From positions 2,852,001 through 2,916,000 of the forward strand of contig NZ_FNTV01000001.1 of NCBI RefSeq assembly GCF_900105965.1: a DNA stretch of 64,000 nucleotides, read 5' to 3'. Positions within the stretch are counted from its first letter, which is position 1, and every line of letters begins with the position of its first letter. The position numbers and the translations under genes are program-made. The notes beneath the pieces were generated by a model. It did not search any database and was not told the DNA's origin. It saw only the letters and a program-made list of their open reading frames with translations. The DNA is from Arthrobacter alpinus (GTDB lineage: Bacteria; Actinomycetota; Actinomycetes; Actinomycetales; Micrococcaceae). Below, in pieces: positions 52,403 through 61,459 of the stretch.

Positions 52403-52776
52403 CCCAAGCTCACGGAAGACTCGTCACGGCTCTGTGACCATGCCGTCCAAATCTGAGTAATCTCATCCTGTGTGCCCACCATGAACGCGCCGGGTGCGTA
52501 CTTGTCGAACACCTCACGCTGCAACACGACCACATTGGAAAGCGCCGACTGATCGAATGACTCGGGAAGAACAATTTCCTCGCCGGTCGCGTCAGCAATC
52601 GCCTTAGCCTTGTCGTAGATTTCTTTGCCGGCGTTGGCTGCCATTGCCGCGTTGGTCAGGCGTGATGCAAGATCCGCGTTCAAGTACTCCTTGGTCGGAA
52701 GGGTGTAAACCTTCTTCGGCGCACTGGCGAAACTAAACTCAAAAACGTTTTGCTTGAAGCTGGGAGTGAAAACCAT
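52375..52776 (-). CDS. Tail assembly chaperone G
   Basis: 133 residues, acidic and helix-rich. Starts at ATG 52776 with AAAGGTG about 9 bases before; a GTG at 52788 is an alternative. It ends soon after the slippery run with ESSALSNS. G alone and the longer GT fusion are needed in a fixed ratio to load the tube protein on the tape measure. Confidence 0.82.
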   Translation of the reverse strand: MVFTPSFKQNVFEFSFASAPKKVYTLPTKEYLNADLASRLTNAAMAANAGKEIYDKAKAIADATGEEIVLPESFDQSALSNVVVLQREVFDKYAPGAFMVGTQDEITQIWTAWSQSRDESSVSLGESSALSNS

Positions 52777-52826
52777 TTGCGGGAACACCTTTCAAAGAAT
52801 GGGATGGGAGCGCATGAGGGTGGAAC

Positions 52827-52870
52827 GGCGGGCCGGGGAGCGCTCCCGCAAGAAGAAACCCCGGCCCGCC
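52827..52870. terminator. Hairpin between the nuclease and tail chaperone genes
   Basis: Perfect 12-bp arms GGCGGGCCGGGG and CCCCGGCCCGCC with a 20-base loop that contains a smaller palindrome GGAGCGCTCC. It likely reduces transcription after the abundant tail-tube message. Confidence 0.65.
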
Positions 52871-52876
52871 AGCTTG

Positions 52877-53428
52877 TTAGGCGACTTCCAGAACAGAAGC
52901 CGCTTTGTTTACGGACTCAACAACACTCGATGCGCGTGAGTTTTCCAGATATGAAATGGCAGTTGAAAGCGTGTCGATACTGTCGCCCAGCAAGCCAAGC
53001 GACATGTTGCACCGCTGGCACAAAAGCCCACGAACTCGACCGGTCTCATGGTCATGATCAACTGCTAGGCCCTTGTAACTTTCCTCTGGGAGGGTGCCGC
53101 ATATCGCGCAGCAACCATTTTGCAGTTCAAGGATTGCGTCGTAAATTTCCGCCGTTATCCCGAAGTTGAACATCAGGTGACGCTCACGACGCTTATCGAC
53201 GTTCGCAGCATTCCATGCGTTAGATGTGAGCCGAGCGCGCTCACGATTCTTGGACCGCCATTTGGCGTTGGTTTCTTTGCCCGCCGCATGAGCGCAAGGT
53301 TTGCACCTTGCTTGTCGCCCATCCGTCTTATTGTGCGGCGCCTTGTGGAACCGATCCAGTGGCTTAGTTTCCCCGCAGAGCTTGCATGTTTTCTCTGCAA
53401 TGAGGGGACTATGCACTATAGATTCCAT
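52877..53428 (-). CDS. Endonuclease VII-type HNH nuclease
   Basis: 183 residues. Two zinc-type Cys pairs (CKLCGE...CKPC) stand at the N-terminus; the C-terminal half is an endonuclease VII core, CCAICGTLPEESYKGLAVDHDHETGRVRGLLCQRCN, with the catalytic VDHDHETG. It either resolves branched DNA during packaging or acts as a free-standing homing nuclease; the place inside the tail operon favours the latter. Start uncertain (ATG 53428, overlapping the tail gene by 20 bp, with weak ribosome binding site). Confidence 0.85.
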   Translation of the reverse strand: MESIVHSPLIAEKTCKLCGETKPLDRFHKAPHNKTDGRQARCKPCAHAAGKETNAKWRSKNRERARLTSNAWNAANVDKRRERHLMFNFGITAEIYDAILELQNGCCAICGTLPEESYKGLAVDHDHETGRVRGLLCQRCNMSLGLLGDSIDTLSTAISYLENSRASSVVESVNKAASVLEVA

Positions 53429-53990
53429 CGTCGGTGTAGATGTAGACATTGACGCCGGCCGCGTCAGGGAAAGTCTTGAGCGTGATCGGCCACGTGATAG
53501 CACCAGACTTGGTAAAAGCGATCTCGCCCTGCTCTGAAACCTGGGCATCAGGGACAACGATAAGGATCTTCGCTGCGCCATCCTTGACACGGAAGATCCA
53601 TGACTTGCGCGGCATCTCAGTCGCGCCCATCGTGGCCTTAATGATCTTGCCGGACGTGGGAGTTGCCGCAGTGACAGTCACGTTGTCATCGCCGAAGTAG
53701 TTCTTCAACGCGGCCTCATTGGTTTCAAGATGAGCCCATGCCAGGGTGCCGTTGAATTCCTCCAACGTCTCCTTGACGGTCGCACCTGACCAGTCCTTGA
53801 TCCCGGCCATGGAACGCTCAGGCGTCATGGTCAGACCGTCTTCGGAGATGTAACCCGAGTCATCAAACTCAGCACTGGGAGCTTCGGACGGCAATACGGG
53901 CAGGTCAGTTCCCAACGGCGCCGAAAGGATGGCGCCGGTAGTCGCCTGATCGGGACCACCTACTAGAACATTTTTGGCATCAACAGCCAT
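53409..53990 (-). CDS. Major tail tube protein
   Basis: 193 residues of the siphovirus tube family: MAVDAKNVLVGGPDQATTGAILSAPLGT, then ...GYISEDGLTMTPERSMAGIKDWSG, the conserved helix-strand region of actinophage tube proteins. Its position between tail terminator and chaperones agrees. Confidence 0.88.
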   Translation of the reverse strand: MAVDAKNVLVGGPDQATTGAILSAPLGTDLPVLPSEAPSAEFDDSGYISEDGLTMTPERSMAGIKDWSGATVKETLEEFNGTLAWAHLETNEAALKNYFGDDNVTVTAATPTSGKIIKATMGATEMPRKSWIFRVKDGAAKILIVVPDAQVSEQGEIAFTKSGAITWPITLKTFPDAAGVNVYIYTDDGIYSA

Positions 53991-54011
53991 GATTTTTACC
54001 CCTTCCGGGCG

Positions 54012-54434
54012 TTAGAGAACTTCGCCTCGTACCGCTAACTGGTACGTGGCTGTGAATCGTGCATGAGTTGGTGCGAGCGGGTCCGGGTCGTTGTAAGCGC
54101 CGGAGAATTCATTGACAGAATCAACTTGATTGCCGCCCAGAAGATTGCCCTCTAAGGCGTTCATAAGGGAGCGGACGAACTGGGCCACCCGGAACGCCAG
54201 CGACTCATCAGGCGAGCTCTTGGAGCGGCCGTAACACTCGATGGTGAGCTGGGGCTGATCGGTCACCATGTCCCGACGAGGCCCGCCCGTGCGGTGAATG
54301 TAAATGAACGACTCCGGCAAGGTCGCCGGCCGCTTTACATAGGAGGGTTGACCGAAGCCAAACCCCGGAAGAGTCGCATTGAAATGCTGCCGAAGATCAT
54401 CCTCAACATCAGCGAACAGGACCAGATCACCCAT
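54012..54434 (-). CDS. Tail terminator/completion protein
   Basis: 140 residues with a C-terminal ...TARFTATYQLAVRGEVL strand common to tail terminators. Coupled to the gene before it by TGATG. Named mainly by order and size. Confidence 0.7.
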   Translation of the reverse strand: MGDLVLFADVEDDLRQHFNATLPGFGFGQPSYVKRPATLPESFIYIHRTGGPRRDMVTDQPQLTIECYGRSKSSPDESLAFRVAQFVRSLMNALEGNLLGGNQVDSVNEFSGAYNDPDPLAPTHARFTATYQLAVRGEVL

Positions 54435-54688
54435 CAGCCACGCCCCGCATCAATAGCCTTCGTAAGCACCTTGTCAGTAGCCTCGGCCTTGCGCGCCTCA
54501 GACGTGTTCGCAACCACCATCACACCCGAACGCTGTGGATTCTCCGTCTTGACGATGACAAACCCATCAACACCCGTCGCTTCTAAGATCCGCTCGGCAC
54601 GCGCCAGCAGATCAGCGCGCACACCCTCAGAACGACGAACCGCATTGAACCCCTCAATATTGGGAACAATCTTGATCTTCGTAGCCAT
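54434..54688 (-). CDS. HK97 gp10-like neck protein
   Basis: 84 residues beginning MATKIKIVPNIEGFNAVRRSEGV, with a central helix (LLARAERILEATG) and a strand VIVKTENPQRSGVMVVAN. Similar short proteins stand between connector and tail terminator in HK97-like phages. Start chosen at the TGATG overlap with GGGAGGG upstream. Confidence 0.7.
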   Translation of the reverse strand: MATKIKIVPNIEGFNAVRRSEGVRADLLARAERILEATGVDGFVIVKTENPQRSGVMVVANTSEARKAEATDKVLTKAIDAGRG

Positions 54689-55017
54689 CAGCCCTCCCAA
54701 TCCACAAGCTGCAAAGTGGTGTTCGAGACAGCACCAGAAGGAGACTTCCAGTAAGCGGCCGATCCAGAGAGTGAGTACCGGACGCCATCAAAGACAACCG
54801 CCACATGATCACCGACCGGAACAATCCGCTTGATGAACACCGTCCATCGGATCGTGTTCTGAGTACGGTTCTGCAGATCCTCCGACGACGCCCCAGGCTG
54901 CACAGAGCAACCATCAATAGGCGTCACCGAAACAGGGCTGTCAAAGTCAGGCCGCGGCGTGCCACGATCATCAACCCATGACGGATCAACCACCTGCACG
55001 GACTCACTGAAAATCAT
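54688..55017 (-). CDS. Head-tail connector (stopper) protein
   Basis: 109 residues, beta-rich (VQVVDPSWVDDRGTPRPDF... DHVAVVFDGVRYSLSGSA), as in stopper proteins of the SPP1 gp16/HK97 type. TGATG coupling on both sides. Confidence 0.7.
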   Translation of the reverse strand: MIFSESVQVVDPSWVDDRGTPRPDFDSPVSVTPIDGCSVQPGASSEDLQNRTQNTIRWTVFIKRIVPVGDHVAVVFDGVRYSLSGSAAYWKSPSGAVSNTTLQLVDWEG

Positions 55018-55529
55018 CAGACCCCCTTGAAGATCCGGTAACGATCCAACATGACCCGCTCGTGATCCATCAGCACGACGCCACCAGCAACCCCAGGGGC
55101 GACCAGCGAGAACGACACGGACACTTGGCCCGCTTGCTCCCGCGTGATGCCGCTAGGGGACAGTGACGCACGCCCAGCAATGGCGCGCACAATCTCGGCA
55201 ACCTCGGGCACGGACTCAAAGCCATGCTCAACAGTCAGCCGCACACCACGCAGGCGTGAAGTCCAACAGCCATCAGCACGCAAGAAGCCAGCCTTCGACC
55301 ACTCCAACGTCAACGGGTCCATGACCGCGCCGGCATTTGTTGCGGCCGTAATGTCCACGACACGCAACGACGGGATAGGTAGCGAGTAGGCGCCGTTACC
55401 GTCGATCACCATTTCCTCAGTGATCACCGGGGCAATATGCCAGCCGCAATAAGACCGAACGGCAGCCTCAGCAGCGGCCAAATAATCGGCCTCTCGGTCA
55501 GCGCTTGGTGCGGGTAGCAGGCTTTCCAT
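55017..55529 (-). CDS. Head-tail adaptor (gp6-like)
   Basis: 170 residues beginning MESLLPAPSADREADYLAAAEAAVRSYCGWHIAP, the helical start of gp6/gp15-type connector proteins, followed by a beta region and a C-terminal helix (MDHERVMLDRYRIF). The start at 55529 is preferred because upstream codons in this frame lie inside the preceding gene and have no coding look. Confidence 0.78.
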   Translation of the reverse strand: MESLLPAPSADREADYLAAAEAAVRSYCGWHIAPVITEEMVIDGNGAYSLPIPSLRVVDITAATNAGAVMDPLTLEWSKAGFLRADGCWTSRLRGVRLTVEHGFESVPEVAEIVRAIAGRASLSPSGITREQAGQVSVSFSLVAPGVAGGVVLMDHERVMLDRYRIFKGV

Positions 55530-55716
55530 CAGCCACCGCCTTATTGTCAGGCTCGACCGCCTTGTTCTCCGGCACGTCAGCCTTAGCCTCGGCGGCAGGC
55601 TCGATCTCCGGCACATCAACGACCGTTGCGGCGATTACTTCGAGTGCTCCATCCGGTACATCCTGGTCATCGAACTGGAAGGTGAGACCGTTCAATTCAT
55701 AAATCTTCAACGCCAT
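55498..55716 (-). CDS. Small phage protein of unknown function
   Basis: 72 residues: an N-terminal beta part (MALKIYELNGLTFQFDDQDVPDGALEVI) and an Ala/Lys/Glu-rich disordered tail ending in TRTKR. Small proteins of this sort follow the capsid gene in many actinophages and may decorate the head. It overlaps the adaptor gene by 32 bp. Confidence 0.65.
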   Translation of the reverse strand: MALKIYELNGLTFQFDDQDVPDGALEVIAATVVDVPEIEPAAEAKADVPENKAVEPDNKAVADGKPATRTKR

Positions 55717-55776
55717 TTTGACTCCTTGGTAAAGGTGCTGCGCTGGGGACTCGAAAGCCCCCAGCGCAGCGTCCGG

Positions 55777-56973
55777 TTACGGGGTGGGCTCAGCCGCCGA
55801 CAGGGTGACCTTGACGAATGCAGCCGGGTACTTGACCTGCAAGCCCAGGCGTTCGCGAACTCGGATCGTGATCTTGTCGTTCGTGAAGTCGTCAGCGTGG
55901 GAGTTGGTGGACTCAACGCGAACGCCTCCCTTGCGGAAGACCTTGGCGGAAGTGAACGCACCAACCAGCACGGTGCCGGCGGCAACGGCGTTGGTCACTA
56001 CCGTGCGCAGACCCCACAGCGGGGGCTGCTCGATGATTCCGCCCTGGCCGTACTGGCCAGCGAAGAAGCCACCACCGAAGTACTGGCCGTTGCCGTCCTT
56101 ACGCAGGCGCAATGCCTGGTAGTCCAGGGGGTTGATGACGATGCCATCAGCGGAGAAGATCGAGCCGAGACCGACCTTGGTCATGGCGCGGAAGATCGCG
56201 TCAGCGTTGTCCGTTTTGTCAGCCGAAGCTTCCACCTGGACACCGACACGGTTCAGCAGGCCGCGCAAATTCGGGCTGGTGCCGTTACCGGACAGCAGCG
56301 CCGCTTCTTCCTTGGAAGCCAGATCGTACAGCGCGGTCGAGTTGACCTCGGACACGACGTAAGGCAGATCCTCAGCCATGTCATCGCTGATCTTGAACCA
56401 GCCAGCGACCTCGCCGAGCGCGTCCGTGACCCAAGTCGGATCGGCAACGTGCATCTGTGGCTTCTGGCCACCCTCACCAACGGCGCCGGTTCCACCTTCG
56501 AGCGCGCCATAGACGGGGTAGGAGATCGCATTTCCGGAGACGTTGCCGCCACCCAGTAGGTCGGCGATAACAAGACGCTGTCGAACCGGCTTGACGAACT
56601 CGGTATCGATGTCCGTAACCAGCGGACCGTACGCGCCGCCGTTGCGTCCAACGAGCTGCGTGTCAGTTGCGGCCTTGAACTCCGGAGTAGCAATGGTGCC
56701 GGGAGTCTTGAGGCTGCGACCCTTGAGGGACTTCACAAAGTGATCACCCAAGGACTTCGCGCCAACCTCGTCCGGGCGAACCTCAGGATCGGCTTCACTC
56801 ATGGACTTAACCAGAGCCTCGCCATCGGCGATTGCCTTCTCGTGAGCCTTTGCCTTCACGATGTCACCCTTGATGGATTCCATGCGTGCGGCCTGCTCGT
56901 CGGACAACTGACCGGACTTACCGGCAGCGACCAGGCCCTTGGCCTCGTTCATCAGTTCATCAAACTTAGACAT
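55777..56973 (-). CDS. Major capsid protein (HK97 fold)
   Basis: 398 residues. The first ~100 residues are a charged coiled delta domain removed during maturation; the fold follows from GTIATPEFKAATDTQ. Typical parts are GWFKISDDMAEDLPYV, NGTSPNLRGLLN, the P-domain helix, and RTVVTNAVAAGTVLVGAF near the C-terminus. ATG at 56973 has GGGGA upstream and overlaps the protease gene by 8 bp. Confidence 0.93.
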   Translation of the reverse strand: MSKFDELMNEAKGLVAAGKSGQLSDEQAARMESIKGDIVKAKAHEKAIADGEALVKSMSEADPEVRPDEVGAKSLGDHFVKSLKGRSLKTPGTIATPEFKAATDTQLVGRNGGAYGPLVTDIDTEFVKPVRQRLVIADLLGGGNVSGNAISYPVYGALEGGTGAVGEGGQKPQMHVADPTWVTDALGEVAGWFKISDDMAEDLPYVVSEVNSTALYDLASKEEAALLSGNGTSPNLRGLLNRVGVQVEASADKTDNADAIFRAMTKVGLGSIFSADGIVINPLDYQALRLRKDGNGQYFGGGFFAGQYGQGGIIEQPPLWGLRTVVTNAVAAGTVLVGAFTSAKVFRKGGVRVESTNSHADDFTNDKITIRVRERLGLQVKYPAAFVKVTLSAAEPTP

Positions 56974-57772
56974 TTGAAATTCCCCTTTCAAGGGATTCAG
57001 TTAGGAAAAAGGATTCAAACGACTTCGCATTGACGGACACCTCGGCGGCAGGTTCCTCGGACTTGACCTTGCCCAGTTCCTCAGGCTTATCGCCCTTGAC
57101 CGCGCTCAGTTCCTCGTCCTTGACCTGGTGGCCGGTGCTGGTCTTGCCTTCGTCATTCGTTGCTGCATCAAGCAGCGCGGACAGGGCCAGTTTGGCCGCG
57201 TCCAAAGCGTCGATCGTCTTGGTGACAACCGCCGCGTTCTTGGCCGAGAGAACCCGGCCGGCCTTGACGCCATCAATGACGTCAAGAAGATCTGATTTTG
57301 CAGACAGCAAATCGGTCGCCTGATTTGCCCCGACGAGCGTTGGCCCAACCTCGTAAACCTTCAAGGCTCGAAGCTCGGTCGCATCCTTGCCACCCACTTT
57401 CGTGGGGCCGGAGTCTTCCACCGAGTAGGCGAAGGAGAACTGTGTGACACGGCGGGCCTTGAGTAGCTTGAAGACCTGGACCGCTTTCGGGTTATCCATG
57501 TCCAGCTGGGCTTTGACCTGTAGGCCGGCGTCGGTCTCGGACGCCTCAACGACGTGGCCGATGTGTGAGAACGGGTCACTGGAATCGTGCGACCACACCA
57601 CGGGGATAGGGTCACCGCTGTCTGACCAGTCCTTCAACGTCGCAGCAAAGGCGCCCTTCACGATCACGTCCCCGTACGAGTCAATGTTTCCGAACACGGC
57701 CACAACAGCCTCAAATTCGCCAGCATCACCAGCCGCAGCCTTGACGCGGACGGGCATATTCTTCGTAAGCAC
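56966..57772 (-). CDS. HK97-family prohead protease
   Basis: 268 residues. The protease part (1 to about 160) has the pattern AVFGNIDSYGDVIVKGAF, VVWSHDSSDPFSHIG (catalytic His) and RVTQFSFAYSV (catalytic Ser). The C-terminal ~100 residues are acidic and scaffold-like. A GTG start is preceded by AAGGAGG. It matures the capsid delta domain. Confidence 0.9.
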   Translation of the reverse strand: MLTKNMPVRVKAAAGDAGEFEAVVAVFGNIDSYGDVIVKGAFAATLKDWSDSGDPIPVVWSHDSSDPFSHIGHVVEASETDAGLQVKAQLDMDNPKAVQVFKLLKARRVTQFSFAYSVEDSGPTKVGGKDATELRALKVYEVGPTLVGANQATDLLSAKSDLLDVIDGVKAGRVLSAKNAAVVTKTIDALDAAKLALSALLDAATNDEGKTSTGHQVKDEELSAVKGDKPEELGKVKSEEPAAEVSVNAKSFESFFLTESLERGISNV

Positions 57773-57790
57773 TAGCCCTCCTTGGGCAAT

Positions 57791-57810
57791 AAAAAAGACC
57801 CTCTCGGGTC
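57791..57810 (-). terminator. Leftward terminator between portal and protease genes
   Basis: On the minus strand GACCC-GAGA-GGGTC is followed by TTTTTT, only ~20 bases before the protease start. An attenuator inside the head operon is plausible. Confidence 0.72.
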
Positions 57811-57827
57811 ACGGTTGATGATGCGGA

Positions 57828-59831
57828 TTATGGGATAGTGATCTCGACTTCGCACATGCAATTTGCTACGCCCTCAGCACCGCCAGCCGGATCGCCCGGC
57901 CAGTTTTGTCCGGATGAGAAGGTGTCATTCATGCCCACCGTCTCGCCGTCCATCGCCGCATGTTCCGGCCTTGGATTGCCAGAGCTAGTCACCCATGTCT
58001 TCGTTGCCTGGTCACCGCCGCGCTGCTTGGCCGCCTCAGTAACAGCGAACCCGGCAAAGGTAGTCAGCAACGTTTGAGCGATACCCTTGCCTCGCCCTTC
58101 CTCCGCAACATCGAAGACATGCTCAGGCGAGTTGTCCTCACCCTCATAGTCCTCATCCTCGGAGTTATCAATGGCGTCCTGAACCTGGGCCTCGGTGGTC
58201 TGGTTGATCATCTCCGCCCGCGACTTAGCCACGGACTGCAAGAACTTCTGAGTGCGGCCCATGTCGTACGCATCAGGGTCATCCCCGATACTGTCCAACG
58301 TGTCCGCCGCGACCTGACCAGTCACGCTCACAGCCGCCTTGTACAGGTCGTCTGCAAGCTCCTTGTCCCAGCGCTCCTTGTCCCACCAAGCGGCCGAAGC
58401 TTTAGAGTTGATCTTCGCCAACACGCTCTTGCGCTGGCGCTTGAAGAACTGCGCTAACAACTGCTCGACGGTCTTCTCAGACTCACGAGTAGGCGCACCC
58501 TTCAACTTGATAGGGTCACGTTTCGTCAATACCCGGCCAGACTTAGGGGCCGAGTCACGCGGGGATGCCTGCCCACCAACAAGGACGTTCAACGGAGTCA
58601 CAAGCGCAGCAGCATCGCCGCCCAACGCTGGCATATTCTCCAACGCCCGAGCCTCATCAGCAGTCATCCAAGGACGACCAACAGAAGACGAGAGAACCGC
58701 AGCCTGCTCATCGAACGATGCAGCAAGTTTGGCCTTCACATTGAACTCAACATAAGCGGCCGGATCTTCCCCAATCATGGGGATAAGGAACCGGTTGATG
58801 CGGTCCTGAATCATCTTGAGCCAGGGCCCAAGCGTTTCGCCGTACAGCATCTTGCGGAACTCGCGCACGTTCGCATAGGAGACACCGCCAGTAGCGCCCA
58901 GCATCGCCGGGTTGATATGGAAAGCACGAGCAACAGTCTCAAGAGCAAGCTGTGCAGCCTCGGCCCACTGCTCATCCTTGGCATTGAAGCGGGTTTGGTT
59001 GATCGTCATGCCGTCTTCAAGGACTGGCATCTTCCCTTCCTTGCCACCGCCACTGCTGTAGCCGGCCATGCCTTCCCTGAATCTGTCCGCTGCCTCAGCA
59101 GACCACGCCGCAGCATCCTTAGGACGGGTGATGTACTGGCTAATCTGTCCGCCGTTCTCCCACACCTTGAGCCGGAACTCTTGGGAAGCGACCTGCTCAG
59201 CCAGTACATCCCGCAACGTACGGACCGCGGGGGAAACCGTTCGGCCGTAGCCAGGGTCCCAGCCGCGGAAATGAAGTAGCTGCTCCTGCTCGATGACTAG
59301 CGGCTTATTACCGGTGCCCATCGAATAGGAGACAACAAGGTTCCCGTCGATCTCATACCCGGAAGTAATCGACACGCGGTCAACAGCCAGCGGGCGGATC
59401 TCCCAGCCACCCTCACGGGTCGGCCTAACCAGCCACCACGCCTCATCGAACAACGCCAGGTCAGACACCAGCGCAACCATCAAGTCATAGCCGGTCATCT
59501 GCGCATTAGGCGCGGACAACAACCGAGTCAACGGCGAATCACGCAACCGCTCACGGCCACCATCGCCAGCCATCTTGAACGACTGCAAACCAAGCTGGCC
59601 AATATTGCGCGAAAGGAAATCAACGACCATGCGGACGCTATGCTGCGTCTCCCACAACCGACGCGGGCCCATGCCCTTGATCGAATGAGCGAGAGCGCGC
59701 ACCATCTCATCAGTAACCGTCGTCTGACCAGCCGGCAACTCAATGCTCATCATGCCCTGAGGCGCGAACGCACCAGCAGACTTCGCCTGATTGATAATCG
59801 AATCCTTACGGAACAAGTCACCGAGACCCAT
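57828..59831 (-). CDS. Portal protein fused to MuF-like minor head protein
   Basis: 667 residues. About 1-420 is an HK97-type portal (SVRMVVDFLSRNIGQLGLQSF, VWENGGQISQYI, MLGATGGVSYANVREFRKMLY). A linker leads to a MuF domain at about 450-667 with the family end SSGNPRPEHAAMDGETVGMN...WPGDPAGGAEGVANCMCEVEI. In most phages these are two genes; here one reading frame covers both. The portal forms the DNA gate; MuF proteins are ejected or help entry. Confidence 0.9.
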   Translation of the reverse strand: MGLGDLFRKDSIINQAKSAGAFAPQGMMSIELPAGQTTVTDEMVRALAHSIKGMGPRRLWETQHSVRMVVDFLSRNIGQLGLQSFKMAGDGGRERLRDSPLTRLLSAPNAQMTGYDLMVALVSDLALFDEAWWLVRPTREGGWEIRPLAVDRVSITSGYEIDGNLVVSYSMGTGNKPLVIEQEQLLHFRGWDPGYGRTVSPAVRTLRDVLAEQVASQEFRLKVWENGGQISQYITRPKDAAAWSAEAADRFREGMAGYSSGGGKEGKMPVLEDGMTINQTRFNAKDEQWAEAAQLALETVARAFHINPAMLGATGGVSYANVREFRKMLYGETLGPWLKMIQDRINRFLIPMIGEDPAAYVEFNVKAKLAASFDEQAAVLSSSVGRPWMTADEARALENMPALGGDAAALVTPLNVLVGGQASPRDSAPKSGRVLTKRDPIKLKGAPTRESEKTVEQLLAQFFKRQRKSVLAKINSKASAAWWDKERWDKELADDLYKAAVSVTGQVAADTLDSIGDDPDAYDMGRTQKFLQSVAKSRAEMINQTTEAQVQDAIDNSEDEDYEGEDNSPEHVFDVAEEGRGKGIAQTLLTTFAGFAVTEAAKQRGGDQATKTWVTSSGNPRPEHAAMDGETVGMNDTFSSGQNWPGDPAGGAEGVANCMCEVEITIP

Positions 59832-61459
59832 CAGACCACCACCAATCCACGTGTTTCATACGAGCTCACTGTTTGCTTACCTGCCCTAGTCTTCAAAATG
59901 GACAAGCCCCAACGAGCCTGCTCAACAGCAACCAGCGGGGCCACATCAACAGGGGACTTCGAACGGTTCAACACCTGAACATCCCCCAAATCCTTGACCA
60001 CCGCAGCCGCAGCAGCCACGTTCAAAACATCCTGATCACCAACATGGAAGACATCACCAGAGCGCACAGCATCGAACATGCCGCCATGAACCGCAGCCAA
60101 GTCCGAACCCTCACACCGAGTCACCGGAATACCAGCAGCCTCAAGATGCTCGATCAGTGCAGACGCCGGAGCGCCGCGGCCCTGAACCACAATCGACTCA
60201 GCACCCAACTCATGGAAGTGTTCGGACAGATACGGCACAACCCACTCAGTGCCAGCACGTTGCAGAATGACTTCGACGTGAGTCTTGCCATCAGGTCGGA
60301 AACCAGCCACCGCCAGATACGCCATCGCCCTGTTATGAGAGACATCAACCGAAGCGACAATCTGCGAACCCTTCACGATCTCCGAAGTAGGATCACCCTG
60401 CGTCTCCCAGAACCCATCACCAAAGATTGCCGACACATCAGCCGTCACCCACTGGCAAAGATTCTCAGTACGGAACACATACTCAGGCACGCCATCCTCA
60501 CCAGGCTTACCCACAAGGGCGGCCTTAGAGGCGAGCGTTTCCTCAGTGATTAGAGCGATGCCGTTCTCATCCTCATGGCCCATGGACGGGTTAGCCTCGG
60601 CCCACCCGTCACGGTCCCAGATGTCACAGCCATCAGGCGCCGACCACTCCATAAGGGCAAGGGTTGTGTCGTGCTGGTTAGCGAACGTCTCAGCGTCCAT
60701 GAGGCCAGACTCAACGTACTTCTCCCAGTCCGCAATCCGGTCAAGCCCTTGCTTGCGCAAACCGCGCAGCACATCAGACTTAGCGGTGCCAGCGTTCGAC
60801 ACGGCCAATGTCTGTGAGGAATACCGGGCGTTCGTCGTGTTCGTCAGCGCAGACCAGGACTCCCAGTCACGCTGCTGCCGGAGCTCATCAAAGGCAAGAT
60901 CCGTTACAGACAATCCGCGGCCACCATCGTCAGACGCAGCCTCGCACTTGTAACGGGAGCCGTTCGTAAGCTCCAAGTATTTGTTGCCGTTCACGTTCGA
61001 CTTATGCGCAATGTACTTGCGCGCAGCAGACCGACGCAACGCCATCGTCGTCAAGTCAAGGATTTCCTCGGCCGCAGACAGCTTATGAGCGGCGCCAAGA
61101 ATCAGAGGGGACTCAACCTCGGGCCCATCCCACATCAACATGCGCCAAAGAAGGCGGGTAGACATAATGAACGACTTGCCGTTCTGCCGGCTAACCAGCA
61201 ACAGCACGGTCTTGAACCGCAGCTTCGGGAACTCGTCATAAGAGAACGATCCAAGAGCCAGCTCCAACGAATGAATCAGGAACCATTCCTGCCAAGGATG
61301 CAGGCGACGGCCAGCAATCTTCGCCGCCTCAATCGCCTCATAGCCAAGCGACGTATCCTCATTCAATTCACGCAGCGGCTTCGTGTGAATCCGCGGAACA
61401 GTCTTACCCAGACGCCGCTTGCTTCCGGCCCCGTCGCTTCTTGAGCTCGTCAACAGCAT
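59831..61459 (-). CDS. terL: Terminase large subunit
   Basis: About 542 residues. The ATPase domain has KTVLLLVSRQNGKS (Walker A variant), then LILGAAHKLSAAEEIL and the Walker B region VTDLAFDELRQ. The nuclease domain has VASVDVSHNRAMAYLAVAG and SDLAAVHGGMFDAVRSGDVFH. It packages DNA with the small subunit. The start is uncertain (GTG 61462, ATG 61459, TTG 61453), all overlapping the small subunit gene. Confidence 0.92.
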   Translation of the reverse strand: MLLTSSRSDGAGSKRRLGKTVPRIHTKPLRELNEDTSLGYEAIEAAKIAGRRLHPWQEWFLIHSLELALGSFSYDEFPKLRFKTVLLLVSRQNGKSFIMSTRLLWRMLMWDGPEVESPLILGAAHKLSAAEEILDLTTMALRRSAARKYIAHKSNVNGNKYLELTNGSRYKCEAASDDGGRGLSVTDLAFDELRQQRDWESWSALTNTTNARYSSQTLAVSNAGTAKSDVLRGLRKQGLDRIADWEKYVESGLMDAETFANQHDTTLALMEWSAPDGCDIWDRDGWAEANPSMGHEDENGIALITEETLASKAALVGKPGEDGVPEYVFRTENLCQWVTADVSAIFGDGFWETQGDPTSEIVKGSQIVASVDVSHNRAMAYLAVAGFRPDGKTHVEVILQRAGTEWVVPYLSEHFHELGAESIVVQGRGAPASALIEHLEAAGIPVTRCEGSDLAAVHGGMFDAVRSGDVFHVGDQDVLNVAAAAAVVKDLGDVQVLNRSKSPVDVAPLVAVEQARWGLSILKTRAGKQTVSSYETRGLVVV

